Positions 53,344-62,657 of a DNA stretch of 64,000 nucleotides are shown here, in pieces. The stretch is taken from the NCBI RefSeq assembly GCF_042850945.1, contig NZ_AP031496.1, positions 4,402,001-4,466,000 on the forward strand, given 5' to 3'. The notes under the pieces are model-generated. The model did no database searches and was not told the origin of the DNA. It was given only the letters and a program-made list of their open reading frames with translations. The translations under genes were made by a program, and so were the position numbers. Position 1 is the first letter of the stretch, and each line of letters opens with the position of its first letter. This DNA comes from Halioxenophilus aromaticivorans. GTDB taxonomy: Bacteria; Pseudomonadota; Gammaproteobacteria; Pseudomonadales; Cellvibrionaceae.

Positions 53344-54537
53344 ATGCATGGCGACGCAACGCTAAATACAGAAATGTCATTGGAACCGCCAACACTGGAA
53401 ACCGCTATGAAAGTCAAAGACATTATTATCGAAGCCGAAGCCATCACAGGACTGAAAGCCAACCTACCAGACGATGCTATTAATGGCTTAACGCAATTGG
53501 TAAAATCCATTGTGGATGAAGCTCCCTTAAGCGAGCAAGGCCTACAGAGCAGCAAAAAAATGATCTTAAATAACCTAGCCAATAGAATACGGGTAGATCA
53601 TTATCTTGAACAACACCCCGAACTGCTACAACAAGCTATAGAAACACCAACTTTCGTCTTTGGGCTACCAAGAACAGGAACTACGCTGCTTATTAACTTA
53701 TTAGCTGAAGACCCTGCTCGCAGGGCTTTTATCCGTTGGGAATCATTAAATTCGGTACCCCCGCCCAAAGCATCCGAGGTACGTACTGATCCACGCTACT
53801 TTGAAGCGCAAGCTTTGATCGAACAATCACTAAAATATGTACCTCATATTTCTGCCATTCACCACGAAAATGCCGACAGCCCAACTGAGTGTCAATTCTC
53901 AATGTCACAGACATTTTGTTCACAACTATTTGAGTCTATGATTGACATACCCAGTTATCGCAAATGGTTTTTATCGACAGATTACTTACCTGCATTTAAA
54001 TACCACAAACGTTTATTGCAGCTTTTACAAACTCACGCGCCGGGACAGTGGACGTTAAAAAATCCATGGCACCCGCTTTATCTAACCGCCCTGAAAGAAG
54101 TATTCCCTGACGCACAGTTAATCATGACTCATAGGGATCCGGTCGAAGTAGTTGGCTCCGCATGCAGCCTCATCAAGCACGTGCGCTTACTGACACATGA
54201 ACATGTAGATTTAGAAAAGATTGGCTCAACTACAATTGATATATTTCAGCGTATGATAGATAACATCATAAACTACAAAGTCAAGTACGGTGAAAATTCA
54301 ATATATGACATTCAATATCAGGATATCATTAAAAATCCTACTGAAAGTATCCATAATATTTATCGACACTTTAACCAGCCACTTACAAATGAAGCAAAAA
54401 ATGCCATGAAAAAATACCTTACTGACAACCCAAAAGGTAAGCACGGAAAACATGAATACATACTTGAAGAGTTTGGCTTAAACGAAGCCTATATTAGATC
54501 AATTTTTTCCGATTACTATGACAGATTTCTACTATAG
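53344..54537 (+). CDS. sulfotransferase-family protein
   Basis: A 397-residue protein with the PAPS-binding P-loop FGLPRTGTTLLINLL (about 105-119), and later MTHRDPVEVVGS, the 3'-phosphate-binding region. It would transfer sulfate from PAPS to a hydroxyl. ATG starts at 53344, 53374 and 53407 are all possible. Weakly separated from the GMC gene (85 bp), so it may belong to the same transcript. Confidence 0.85.
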   Translation: MHGDATLNTEMSLEPPTLETAMKVKDIIIEAEAITGLKANLPDDAINGLTQLVKSIVDEAPLSEQGLQSSKKMILNNLANRIRVDHYLEQHPELLQQAIETPTFVFGLPRTGTTLLINLLAEDPARRAFIRWESLNSVPPPKASEVRTDPRYFEAQALIEQSLKYVPHISAIHHENADSPTECQFSMSQTFCSQLFESMIDIPSYRKWFLSTDYLPAFKYHKRLLQLLQTHAPGQWTLKNPWHPLYLTALKEVFPDAQLIMTHRDPVEVVGSACSLIKHVRLLTHEHVDLEKIGSTTIDIFQRMIDNIINYKVKYGENSIYDIQYQDIIKNPTESIHNIYRHFNQPLTNEAKNAMKKYLTDNPKGKHGKHEYILEEFGLNEAYIRSIFSDYYDRFLL

Positions 54538-54988
54538 CTTCCTACGCTAGGCTTCTAACGTCGAGATTAACCGCCTAGCCTCTCTGCTGGCTTTATAAAC
54601 TGAGTTTACGCCGAAAAGCGCTGCTCAAGACACAGAGGCTTCTTTAGGGTTTTGAGGACATCATTCTTACATTGGCTACAATTAATTTCATTGTCCAAGC
54701 CGGTTTTTTCACCTATTTTAAGACTTCAGAAATCAGTGTTGGTATATCACATCAATAATTACTACTACCCAGCAAACGTATCCGCACAAAGCGGTTCCTT
54801 TCTCAATGCGATTAGGTGAGCCAGATGAATTTGGCTCCCTGGCACTAGAGTTAATTTACAACGATTATCATAGTGGCCAGCACTCTCGCATCGATATTGC
54901 AGTGTGAATGCCGCCAAATGAGCATGCCTCCTAATAAGCTCCTTTATCATTGCATCTCATCACTTTCCAACTAAGTCAAGGATTTTAA
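54538..54988. other. intergenic region
   Basis: 450 bp of mixed sequence with short open frames without recognisable products. It contains imperfect inverted arms, GCTAGGC (54545-54551) and GCCTAGC (54572-54578), just after the sulfotransferase. I see nothing else. Confidence 0.4.
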
Positions 54989-55396
54989 ATGAAAACTGTA
55001 GTCATACTAGCTCTGTCATGCTCAGTTACCTTATTACAAATATCGGCACCGTCTTCCGCCAACGCCACTCAAATTTCTGATATGGGCGCGACAGGCCCCA
55101 GACTGCTAGAACAATGTGAAATTACAAAAACCTATATCCGCGACAGAGAAATGAAAGATGCCTTAAACACAGGTCTATGCACAGGCTTAATTCAAGGTAC
55201 AGTTTTAACCATGAAATCGCAGAGTAAAGACGATAGATTGCCAAAATGCTTTGACAATCTGACTACAGAGAGCGTCGTAAAACTAGTTGTAGAATACCTT
55301 CACAAAAATCCTGATAAGCTAGCTCAAAATAACGCTGCAGAATTAATTATACAGTCCGTAACATCGTCCATCTGCGTTACCACTTTAAACGATTAA
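54989..55396 (+). CDS. secreted Rap1a/Tai-like protein
   Basis: A 135-residue protein with a signal peptide ending near SSANA. The mature part has LNTGLCTGLIQGTVLTMKS, later LPKCFDN and a terminal IQSVTSSICVT: the cysteine and CxG pattern of the Rap1a/Tai family of periplasmic proteins, which includes immunity proteins to T6SS amidase effectors. Here it sits between catabolic genes, not by a toxin, so it may be an unrelated member. Confidence 0.65.
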   Translation: MKTVVILALSCSVTLLQISAPSSANATQISDMGATGPRLLEQCEITKTYIRDREMKDALNTGLCTGLIQGTVLTMKSQSKDDRLPKCFDNLTTESVVKLVVEYLHKNPDKLAQNNAAELIIQSVTSSICVTTLND

Positions 55397-55436
55397 AGCC
55401 TTAACACCTCACAACTTGCCTAACAATGCGACTACT

Positions 55437-56696
55437 ATGAAAATAACAAGATTTTACCCTGGATGGACTGTGCTGGCAGGAAGTTTTATTTCAGCGGCTA
55501 TAGCCATTGGTTTCACATCTTATATTTATGGCATGTTCACGGTCCCTGTCACTGAAGAGCTTGGACTTAGCAGAGCAAATTACAACAATGGCTTTATTGC
55601 TCTTTCTGTAGGCATTGCACTGTTCTCCCCTTTTACAGGAAGATTGTTAGATCAGTTCTCACCTCGCTTACTTGTCGCTTTTGCAGGAACGTTATTTGGC
55701 TGCTCAATAGCTACTATCTCTATACTTAAATCTCCAATAATGATGCTGTTGCTACTACTTCTCCCTATTGCAGCAGGCGTTTCCACCTGTGGCGCGTTAG
55801 GAGCTAACACAATCACTGTCAAATGGTTTCAGTCACGACGCGGCCTTGCTTTAGGCATTTTGGCCTTGAGCACATCAGTTGGAGGACTTTTATCTCAACC
55901 CTTTACAGGCTGGCTTATTACAAACTTAGGTTGGCGACATACCCTACTTATTATTGGTATTTTGTGCTTTTTTGTATTTTTATTCTTGTCTATGTTTCTT
56001 ATCAAAGATAAACCCGACCCAAGCATTTATAAATACGAAGATGAATTTGATAGCAATGTCGACTCCAAAGTAAGCGCCAAAGAATCAACGGCTGAACCCA
56101 GAGCAATTACCGAGCCGACTTTTTCTTATGTTGATATTTTACGCACTAAAAACTTCTGGCTACTAACATGTGCAATAGGAATATTCTTTGGCGTCGACCA
56201 ATCCATATTAGTATCTCAAGTACCTTATTTTCTTGATCGCGGATACACCCTAGAAATTGCCGCCACCTTAGTTTCAATAAAAACCCTATCTGCAATAGGT
56301 GGAAAATTAATTGTGGGGTTTCTAGCAGACAAAGTTGACCTACGGTCACTTTTTACAGCCGTTGCTTTATGCAATATTTCGCTAATGAGCATTTATATCC
56401 TTCAACCTAGCTTTTGGATACTTGTTTTATTTTTAAGCTTGCTTGGCGTCGCAGTGGGAGGTGTCTTTCCTGTTTGGACAACATCAGTGGCCTGGCTATT
56501 TGGATCTCGCAGCTATGGCACTGCCATGGGCATGACAGCGATAGGAACACAAATTTTTACAATGCTAAACATACGCTTTGTCGGAGAGGTATATGATCGA
56601 ACTGGAACGTATAAAATAGCGTTTGTAGTTTTTATTGGAATGGTAGCAATAGCGATATTGCTTTTTCGCTCTATAACACCACCCGCCAAGAATTGA
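55437..56696 (+). CDS. MFS transporter, monocarboxylate/oxalate-formate type
   Basis: A 419-residue twelve-helix MFS protein. PGWTVLAGSFISAAIAIGF is its first helix, GRLLDQFSPR the loop 2-3 motif, TVKWFQSRRGLALGI the helix 4-5 signature of monocarboxylate-type transporters, and a charged loop separates the two halves. Likely imports the organic acid used by the locus. The ATG at 55437 is chosen over a TTG 21 nt upstream. Confidence 0.85.
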   Translation: MKITRFYPGWTVLAGSFISAAIAIGFTSYIYGMFTVPVTEELGLSRANYNNGFIALSVGIALFSPFTGRLLDQFSPRLLVAFAGTLFGCSIATISILKSPIMMLLLLLLPIAAGVSTCGALGANTITVKWFQSRRGLALGILALSTSVGGLLSQPFTGWLITNLGWRHTLLIIGILCFFVFLFLSMFLIKDKPDPSIYKYEDEFDSNVDSKVSAKESTAEPRAITEPTFSYVDILRTKNFWLLTCAIGIFFGVDQSILVSQVPYFLDRGYTLEIAATLVSIKTLSAIGGKLIVGFLADKVDLRSLFTAVALCNISLMSIYILQPSFWILVLFLSLLGVAVGGVFPVWTTSVAWLFGSRSYGTAMGMTAIGTQIFTMLNIRFVGEVYDRTGTYKIAFVVFIGMVAIAILLFRSITPPAKN

Positions 56697-56837
56697 AAAG
56701 TATTGATCAAATAGGCTGTATATAAGAATTCGCTCTCCACCAGCGAATAAATGTACAATCCCCGTTGAATCGATTTACATACTCTATACAGCCAAAACAC
56801 CTATCACAGCTGTTGATGTACTGCACTGAATGACAAG

Positions 56838-57280
56838 GTGTTGCCGTTCCACAAGCCCCACAAACTCCCTACGCTGCGGATCCTGACCGATCACAGCACA
56901 GAGCACTGCGACCGAGTTGAACAAAATAACTACCCAAGCCATTAACGATACCAATCACACCTCGACTAACGCAGTTTCACCACAAACGAGCGGCATCTGC
57001 GAACGCCTCCATAAAATAATTATTAATGAATGTTACAAGGTCGCGTATCGCAAGCAGCTGTACAGCTCACTGGTCGAGTGGCAAAAAGATCTGGACGACT
57101 GGATGGATTACTATGACTGTTCGGCGACAATTAGGATGACCGAGCGGCCAACATAGTTGACGCCGAACATATGACAATGAGTGCTGGCATCAGGGCAAGA
57201 TGTGTTGCAACAGAACGCCACTGGAAAATTTGATCGATGGCAATACAATTGGTGCTAAGAAGAACTTAACTCAGATATAG
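56838..57280 (+). pseudogene. IS481-family transposase remnant
   Basis: Pieces in different frames spell a degraded IS481 transposase: VLPFHKPHKLPTLRILTDHS, then SPQTSGICERLHKIIINECY and YRKQLYSSLVEWQKDLDDW, then HQGKMCCNRTPLENLIDG and AKKNLTQI at the end. These match the order of intact IS481 proteins, but stops and frameshifts separate them and the N-terminus is missing. Explains most of the gap 56697-57377. Confidence 0.75.
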
Positions 57281-57377
57281 TCTGAGCTACTACACCTAAA
57301 CTGGCCATTGCACTTCATTGGTTACGGGCAGACAGTAGCAACGCCAACGGCGTGATTTGATCAGCGCGACCACAGCA

Positions 57378-58145
57378 TTACGACTGAAGCTTGTCGACCA
57401 ACTCCCGCAGTTGGTCTTTGAGCCCTTCTACTTCGCGCTCAAGCTTGTCGATTTTTTGGTGAGATCGGGTTTCTAACGTGTTGAAGTCGGTGGTAATTTT
57501 GCCTTTTATGGCCCAAACCTCTCGAACATCCGCCAGCGCCAATGCGTAGGGTCGGTACTCGGTATTATCGCTTTTCAACAGTAGATGAGCATCTGAATGC
57601 TCATCCAGATAAATGCGCTTTGCAACTACCCCTTGTTCGGATGTCACCACGCCGATAAACCCTACTTGTAAGGCCTCGAAATTGGTGACTTTTTCAGTGA
57701 TGACCACATCATTGTCGTTGAGGGTTGGCACCATGCTATCGCCGACGATTTCAAACAGCCGATAATCGCCGTCCTCAAAGCCGGGGACGCGGTAAATGTC
57801 CAGCGCGCTGATGTATTCGGGGTCTTCATGTTGTGAGATGTATCCGGCGTGGGCCTCCGCCGATACCAACGGGATTGTGCCATAGCCTATGTTAATAGGG
57901 GCGTCTGCTGGGAGCTCGTCTACATTAAAGATATCGCCGCTCCCTACCACCAGCCAATTACAGTTGACGTTGAAGGTTGCGTGAATTTTCTCCAGGGTGG
58001 CAACAGATAGGTTCGATTTGCCAGATTCTAACTGAGATAAGGCACCCTGAGTAATGCCTATCTCGTCAGAAAAGACTTTTTGCGACAGTTTCAACAGCTC
58101 TCTTAACTCGATCATCCTGGCTGAAAGTGGGGCCGGGTGTTTCAT
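57378..58145 (-). CDS. LexA/CI-like S24 repressor
   Basis: A 255-residue repressor. Residues 10-65 form an XRE-type HTH (EIGITQGALSQLESGKSNLS). A peptidase S24 domain follows with AHAG (residues 98-101) as likely self-cleavage site, catalytic Ser137 in VGDSMVP and Lys176 in VVAKR. A coiled-coil tail (HQKIDKLEREVEGLKDQLRE) ends it. It would be inactivated by RecA-stimulated self-cleavage. No phage genes surround it. Its C-terminal part recurs inside the effector array. Confidence 0.88.
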   Translation of the reverse strand: MKHPAPLSARMIELRELLKLSQKVFSDEIGITQGALSQLESGKSNLSVATLEKIHATFNVNCNWLVVGSGDIFNVDELPADAPINIGYGTIPLVSAEAHAGYISQHEDPEYISALDIYRVPGFEDGDYRLFEIVGDSMVPTLNDNDVVITEKVTNFEALQVGFIGVVTSEQGVVAKRIYLDEHSDAHLLLKSDNTEYRPYALALADVREVWAIKGKITTDFNTLETRSHQKIDKLEREVEGLKDQLRELVDKLQS

Positions 58146-58395
58146 AGTGCTACCTTATTTGCGAGCTATTGCGACACAATTATTAGAATGCTAATATCCA
58201 GGAACTCTGGCATGTTGAAGAAGTGATCTTAATATTTGCCCGCGCTCAGGATTGATAGATGGCAAACTTCTTTATATTTGACTTACCTAACCTCTGAACT
58301 GCGCCGCCCTGCGGCTCTCAACAGAGTGGAAACTAAGCCAACCTCTGTCATTCGATACGAAGCACGCTTTAATCCACCAACATAGGGCTGTCATT

Positions 58396-58842
58396 ATGCC
58401 TCATTCTACCTCCGTAGGAGACCTCCCCCGCAGGCGCTTCATGATAGCGGAAGATGACCCAGACGACCAATTGTTGATCGAGGATGCCTTGGTTGAAAAT
58501 GGGGTATCCAGAGATGAAATTTCGTTCGTTGAAGACGGCCAATCACTTTTGACGGCCCTAGACTCTACACAGCATGTACCAGACATCATTTTGCTTGATT
58601 TAAACATGCCCCGTATTGATGGACGTCAAGCGCTGAAGAAAATAAAATCCAGCGAAAGCCTCAAGCACATTCCGGTGGTGATATTTACAACCTCCAGCAG
58701 TGATGAGGATGTAAAGTCATCCTATCAACATGGGTGTAATACGTTCTTTACCAAACCCGCTACTTTCAATGACCTGGTAGAAAACCTGGGCATCATCAAA
58801 ACTTATTGGGCGGAACGCGCGATCCTGGTTGATAGCCTGTAG
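58396..58842 (+). CDS. stand-alone response regulator
   Basis: A 148-residue CheY-like receiver: acidic EDDPDD (19-24), phospho-acceptor Asp68 in IILLDLNMPRIDG, Thr99 and Lys120 in FFTKP. No output domain, as in Rcp1-type regulators that partner with phytochrome-like or hybrid kinases. No kinase in the window. Confidence 0.9.
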   Translation: MPHSTSVGDLPRRRFMIAEDDPDDQLLIEDALVENGVSRDEISFVEDGQSLLTALDSTQHVPDIILLDLNMPRIDGRQALKKIKSSESLKHIPVVIFTTSSSDEDVKSSYQHGCNTFFTKPATFNDLVENLGIIKTYWAERAILVDSL

Positions 58843-59064
58843 CGAAAACTGGAGATGTAATGGCTGCATACCAGCCTTTAGGCCGCTGCCCAATGGCTAC
58901 CAATTCAACTTGCACAAACTTGATTAATTCCGACACTTGAGCCAGCCAAGCAGGCAGGCCTCAAACAAAGGCAGAAACCGTGCAGTCGCAACTAGGTGGC
59001 GAGCTGCTTCCAACCCAACCACCCAGTCACACTGCAGAACGGCTATTACCTAACCAATTACAGC

Positions 59065-59502
59065 TTATTCTGGGTCAACACCTTCGATATTTTTCTGTAA
59101 GGCGTTCATTTTTGCAGCAGCTTCAGCTTTTGCATCTTTCACGGAGCCTTCAGCGGAATCTTTCATATCACCGGCTTTGGCTTCAGCGTCAGACATAGCA
59201 TCTTCAGCGCTGTCAGTCATTTCGTTGGTTTTGGCGCCAGCGCTGTCCATCATATCGCCAGCAGCATCTTTCGCATCGCTAGCCATTTCAGAGGCTTTGT
59301 CTTTTGCATCTTCAGCCATCTCAACAGCTTTGTCTTTGGCGGCAGCGGCAGAATCTTTAACGCCATCAACGCTTTTTTCTACTGCGTCACCCATTTTGTC
59401 CATGGCACTACCTGCAGAATCTGCAGCTTCTTCAGATTTTTCACACGCCATCAAAGCACAGAAAACAGCAGCCAATAGCGAGTACTTACCTAGTTTGATC
59501 AT
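59065..59502 (-). CDS. Ala/Asp-rich repeat lipoprotein
   Basis: A 145-residue lipoprotein, lipobox ALMAC. The mature part is a long amphipathic helix of about 11-residue units (KDKAVEMAEDAKDKASEMAS), similar to LEA-like or Lpp-like envelope proteins. Very low sequence complexity and high Ala/Asp/Lys. Possibly a stress-related envelope protein; unclear. A good start at 59502 with AAGGAAGG-type site. Confidence 0.75.
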   Translation of the reverse strand: MIKLGKYSLLAAVFCALMACEKSEEAADSAGSAMDKMGDAVEKSVDGVKDSAAAAKDKAVEMAEDAKDKASEMASDAKDAAGDMMDSAGAKTNEMTDSAEDAMSDAEAKAGDMKDSAEGSVKDAKAEAAAKMNALQKNIEGVDPE

Positions 59503-59959
59503 TTTTAGTCCTTCCTTCCTAATGGGTTTGCTTGCAGTAGACAGTCTCTGGCGGACATCTTACACAGCAAGCGATTGGGTTCGAGGGCCGATGATACCAC
59601 ACCAATTACTCAGCCGATGTTACAAAGCCGACGTAGAATCCACGACTAGCTCTGGTATTTCGTACCCAGACAAGATAGTACCCAATGAAAGCAGAAAGAG
59701 TAAATGAGTTTGCCGAAGCCGGAGCCGGCTGCGCTAGGCGATTTTTACAAACCGTGACCGGGGATTATTTCAATCACCCACCCCAGCCAAGCTTGTGGGC
59801 GAAATGTAAAGCGTTGAAATCCCTGGCGGTAACGGGTGCAGAATTGCACATACGGTGGCGATGGAACCTGCCCGCGAAGGAAACGGGCCAGGGTCCGTCG
59901 ACCCGTGTTAAGAGTATGTAAAATATGGCCAAAGCGCCCCAACAGCGCTTTGTTGCTAT
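59503..59959. other. intergenic region
   Basis: 457 bp between the lipoprotein and sulfotransferase genes. Short open frames on both strands show no family pattern. Nothing else seen. Confidence 0.4.
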
Positions 59960-60919
59960 TTATTTGAGGTGCTCGTTCTCTTTGGCATTAATGGTAGGCG
60001 CTATGTAACGGTGGAGCGCTTGGCTGCCGGTTTTGTTGGCAATAATCCGCAATAACCACCACTTGAATCCAATTTGCTGCCACTGATGGCGGCTACGGCC
60101 ATACTTGTTGCGCAGCGCCAGCTGCAGCATAGCTAGCCCCCCGGTATCAATTGCTGGGTAGTCACTAACCTGATAACCCGATTCCACAATCAATGACTTG
60201 CCAACTCGAGTTTCAACCTCGGCGATTTCCCGTGGTTTGGATTTTTTCTCCCAAGAGGCGGCCTCAGACTTACTGGGCGGACGGTAGGTGGTATCAGAAT
60301 CTATACCCAGCATCTCTGGAGTGTAGTCCACCCCCAAAAACTTACAGACTTTGCCCAATAGTGCCTCTGGCTCTGCCACCAAGTCCTCGAATCGCAACTC
60401 TAAACGCTGGCTCTCTGGTACCCGAGTGGATAGTTCCTGCCAATTGAGCTTGGCTCTTTGCCAAAACTCAGCGCCGTGCCACGCGGTGCCAGCCCAGCCC
60501 ATATTGATGACCGAGCGCGCTACATCTCTCGGATCTCTATCCAAAAAGATGTATTTACAATTTGGCCAAACCTTAGCTAACAGCGCAAAATCGTTATGAA
60601 TAGTACCGCCCAAAATGCGACGGCCATCGGCCTCGGACAACTGACGAAAGATATCCTCCGAAAGCGCTTGGTAAGTGCCCGCCTGGGGGATAGTGTAATC
60701 GTACAGCTGGAAAATGCGGTCGTATTCGAGAAAATCCCGAAACGCCTGGATTGGCCTGCCCTCTTCCATCATTTCAATGCCGGGGAGCAAATATTCCATT
60801 TCATCACAGCGGGCGATCTCTGGATGATGCCCCAGCATAAGCCTGAGCATGGTACTGCCGGTTCTTACCGAGCCAACGATGAAAAAATCTGGAGCGACGC
60901 CTGTACTGCTGTTGTCCAT
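59960..60919 (-). CDS. sulfotransferase-family protein
   Basis: A 319-residue protein beginning MDNSSTGVAPDFFIVGSVRT, with P-loop VGSVRTGSTMLRLML and a 3'-phosphate-binding FLDRDPRDVARSVINMGW. PAPS-dependent sulfation is the family role; substrate unknown. The open frame extends to a TTG at 60988, but the ATG at 60919 puts the P-loop at the usual distance from the N-terminus. Confidence 0.85.
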   Translation of the reverse strand: MDNSSTGVAPDFFIVGSVRTGSTMLRLMLGHHPEIARCDEMEYLLPGIEMMEEGRPIQAFRDFLEYDRIFQLYDYTIPQAGTYQALSEDIFRQLSEADGRRILGGTIHNDFALLAKVWPNCKYIFLDRDPRDVARSVINMGWAGTAWHGAEFWQRAKLNWQELSTRVPESQRLELRFEDLVAEPEALLGKVCKFLGVDYTPEMLGIDSDTTYRPPSKSEAASWEKKSKPREIAEVETRVGKSLIVESGYQVSDYPAIDTGGLAMLQLALRNKYGRSRHQWQQIGFKWWLLRIIANKTGSQALHRYIAPTINAKENEHLK

Positions 60920-61092
60920 TCCGAGTATCCAATCCTTAAGGTAAAAAAAACGATAGCGCCACACCTCAGAAGCAGTGCGGCTACTCAATGGTAGAAGAGT
61001 CGATCTAAACTGTCAGGCACTTTACGGTAAAAGGCAGCAAAAATCTTCCGCACCATGCTCTTTTCTGGCACCCCGCTAACAACACCGGGGAA

Positions 61093-62007
61093 CTAGCCGT
61101 TCTCCGAGCAAGACAACAAAGACGATATGGCGTCTTTTAGTACCAGCGGCTGATCCAACATGAGGTGATGGTAGCCTTGCTCTATGGTGATAAGCCGCCC
61201 GGGGTTGCCGAACAAAGCTAGGGTTTTTTCTGGCCGCTGCTGGCCTGCAAACATACTCTGCCCACCGTAAATACAATCCACACGAGGGGCAATGCGGCGC
61301 AATGGCGCAACATCCAAAATTTCACCGTAATTAATGCCTGCTGGGTCGAACTTCCAGCGCCAGCCTGCACCCTGCGGCCGGCAAGAATGGTAGGCAATGT
61401 GGTAGAGAATGGCCTCTTCAACCACTGGCTGCTCCGGCAATAACCTAAAGTCGGCGATGCAGTCTTCACGACTACTGCGTAAACGTTGCTGTTGCTTTGC
61501 TTCCAGCAGCCTAATAGAGTCTTCACCCGGCAAGCAAACTAGGCTATCCACCACAATAGCGCGTCGAAAACGCTCCGGCCGCAAACACAAGGCACGTATG
61601 GTTTGTGCCCCGCCAAAACTGTGGCCTATCACGGTAACGTCGCTTAACCGCTCGCTTTCCAACACCGCCAAAATGCCTTCGGCATAGGTGTCTTGGTGGT
61701 AGCTGAGAGCGGGGCCACTGTCCCCCATACCCGGCAGATCGATACTCAACACCCGATATCGATCGGTAAAAAAGGGCGCCAGCGCGTCCCACCACCGGGC
61801 ATGAGCCCGAAAGCCATGCACCAAACACATTACCGGCAGCGGTTCTTGCCAATTCCAAGTCAGGTAGTGCACGTCACCATTGGGGCTGTTGGCCATTTTC
61901 GAATGCCCTGGCAGGCCGAGGTTATTCATCAGCCATGTCGGTGCCGTAGCCGGTATTTGATAATCATCGTTATTACTGTGAGTCTGGCTCATACCAATTG
62001 CCTGCAT
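61093..62007 (-). CDS. alpha/beta hydrolase
   Basis: A 304-residue alpha/beta-fold hydrolase: oxyanion region LVHGFRAHARWWD, nucleophile Ser130 in VIGHSFGGAQ, acid probably in VDCIYGGQSM, and His in YHHLMLDQP near 285. Esterase/lipase-like with unknown substrate. A second in-frame ATG five codons in is possible. 26 bp after tag on the same strand. Confidence 0.85.
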   Translation of the reverse strand: MQAIGMSQTHSNNDDYQIPATAPTWLMNNLGLPGHSKMANSPNGDVHYLTWNWQEPLPVMCLVHGFRAHARWWDALAPFFTDRYRVLSIDLPGMGDSGPALSYHQDTYAEGILAVLESERLSDVTVIGHSFGGAQTIRALCLRPERFRRAIVVDSLVCLPGEDSIRLLEAKQQQRLRSSREDCIADFRLLPEQPVVEEAILYHIAYHSCRPQGAGWRWKFDPAGINYGEILDVAPLRRIAPRVDCIYGGQSMFAGQQRPEKTLALFGNPGRLITIEQGYHHLMLDQPLVLKDAISSLLSCSENG

Positions 62008-62033
62008 TTAACAAAAAGAGCCCGCCAAATTGA

Positions 62034-62633
62034 TTATGGCCGGGTAAAGGCTCGCCTGGCACTGTCGACGGCGCCGCGAATTGAGCACTCAGGCAAATGG
62101 TCGTTAACCAGCCCCATCGCCTGCATAAAAGAATATACCGTGGTAGGGCCGACAAATTTCCAGCCACGCTTTTTCAAATCTTTGGAAATTTTTTCAGACA
62201 CCGCTGAACTGGAAACCATCTCCGGCTGAGCCAGCTCTTCTGGCTCAAACTGCCAAAAATAGTGCGCTAGCGAACCGGCCTCTTTCTGCAGCTCGATTGC
62301 TCGCTTAGCGTTGTTGATCACTGCCTCAATTTTACCGCGGTGGCGGACGATACCGGGATCGTCGAGTAATCGCGCCACATCCTTGTCGATAAACTTGGCC
62401 ACCTTGCTGATTTCAAAGTGCTTGAACGCAACCCTGAAATTATCCCGTTTGTTTAAGATAGTGCGCCAGCTTAGCCCAGATTGAAAACTCTCAAGGCAGA
62501 GCTTTTCAAATAGGCGGGTGTCATCATCTACCGGGAACCCCCACTCGGTATCGTGGTAGCCGAAAAACTCCTCGGCGATGCCACACCAGCCACAACGGGG
62601 TTGACCATCGGGGCCTGTTACGGTTGCTTGCAT
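62034..62633 (-). CDS. tag: DNA-3-methyladenine glycosylase I
   Basis: A 199-residue Tag. RCGWCG with YHDTEWGFP at the N-terminus, ESFQSGLSWRTIL, and DHLPECSIR at the C-terminus supply the zinc-binding Cys/His residues and the base pocket. Excises 3-methyladenine from alkylated DNA. Length normal, intact. Confidence 0.93.
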   Translation of the reverse strand: MQATVTGPDGQPRCGWCGIAEEFFGYHDTEWGFPVDDDTRLFEKLCLESFQSGLSWRTILNKRDNFRVAFKHFEISKVAKFIDKDVARLLDDPGIVRHRGKIEAVINNAKRAIELQKEAGSLAHYFWQFEPEELAQPEMVSSSAVSEKISKDLKKRGWKFVGPTTVYSFMQAMGLVNDHLPECSIRGAVDSARRAFTRP

Positions 62634-62657
62634 CAGCTTTGCTCCTTTATTAAGCCG

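Noticed and set aside
57378..58145. Prophage immunity region
   Set aside because: A CI/LexA-like repressor alone; no cro, integrase or structural phage genes nearby. The T6SS genes are phage-like only by ancestry.
59685..59921. 78-codon open frame (plus) between lipoprotein and sulfotransferase
   Set aside because: No ribosome-binding site, no recognisable pattern, composition like intergenic DNA.
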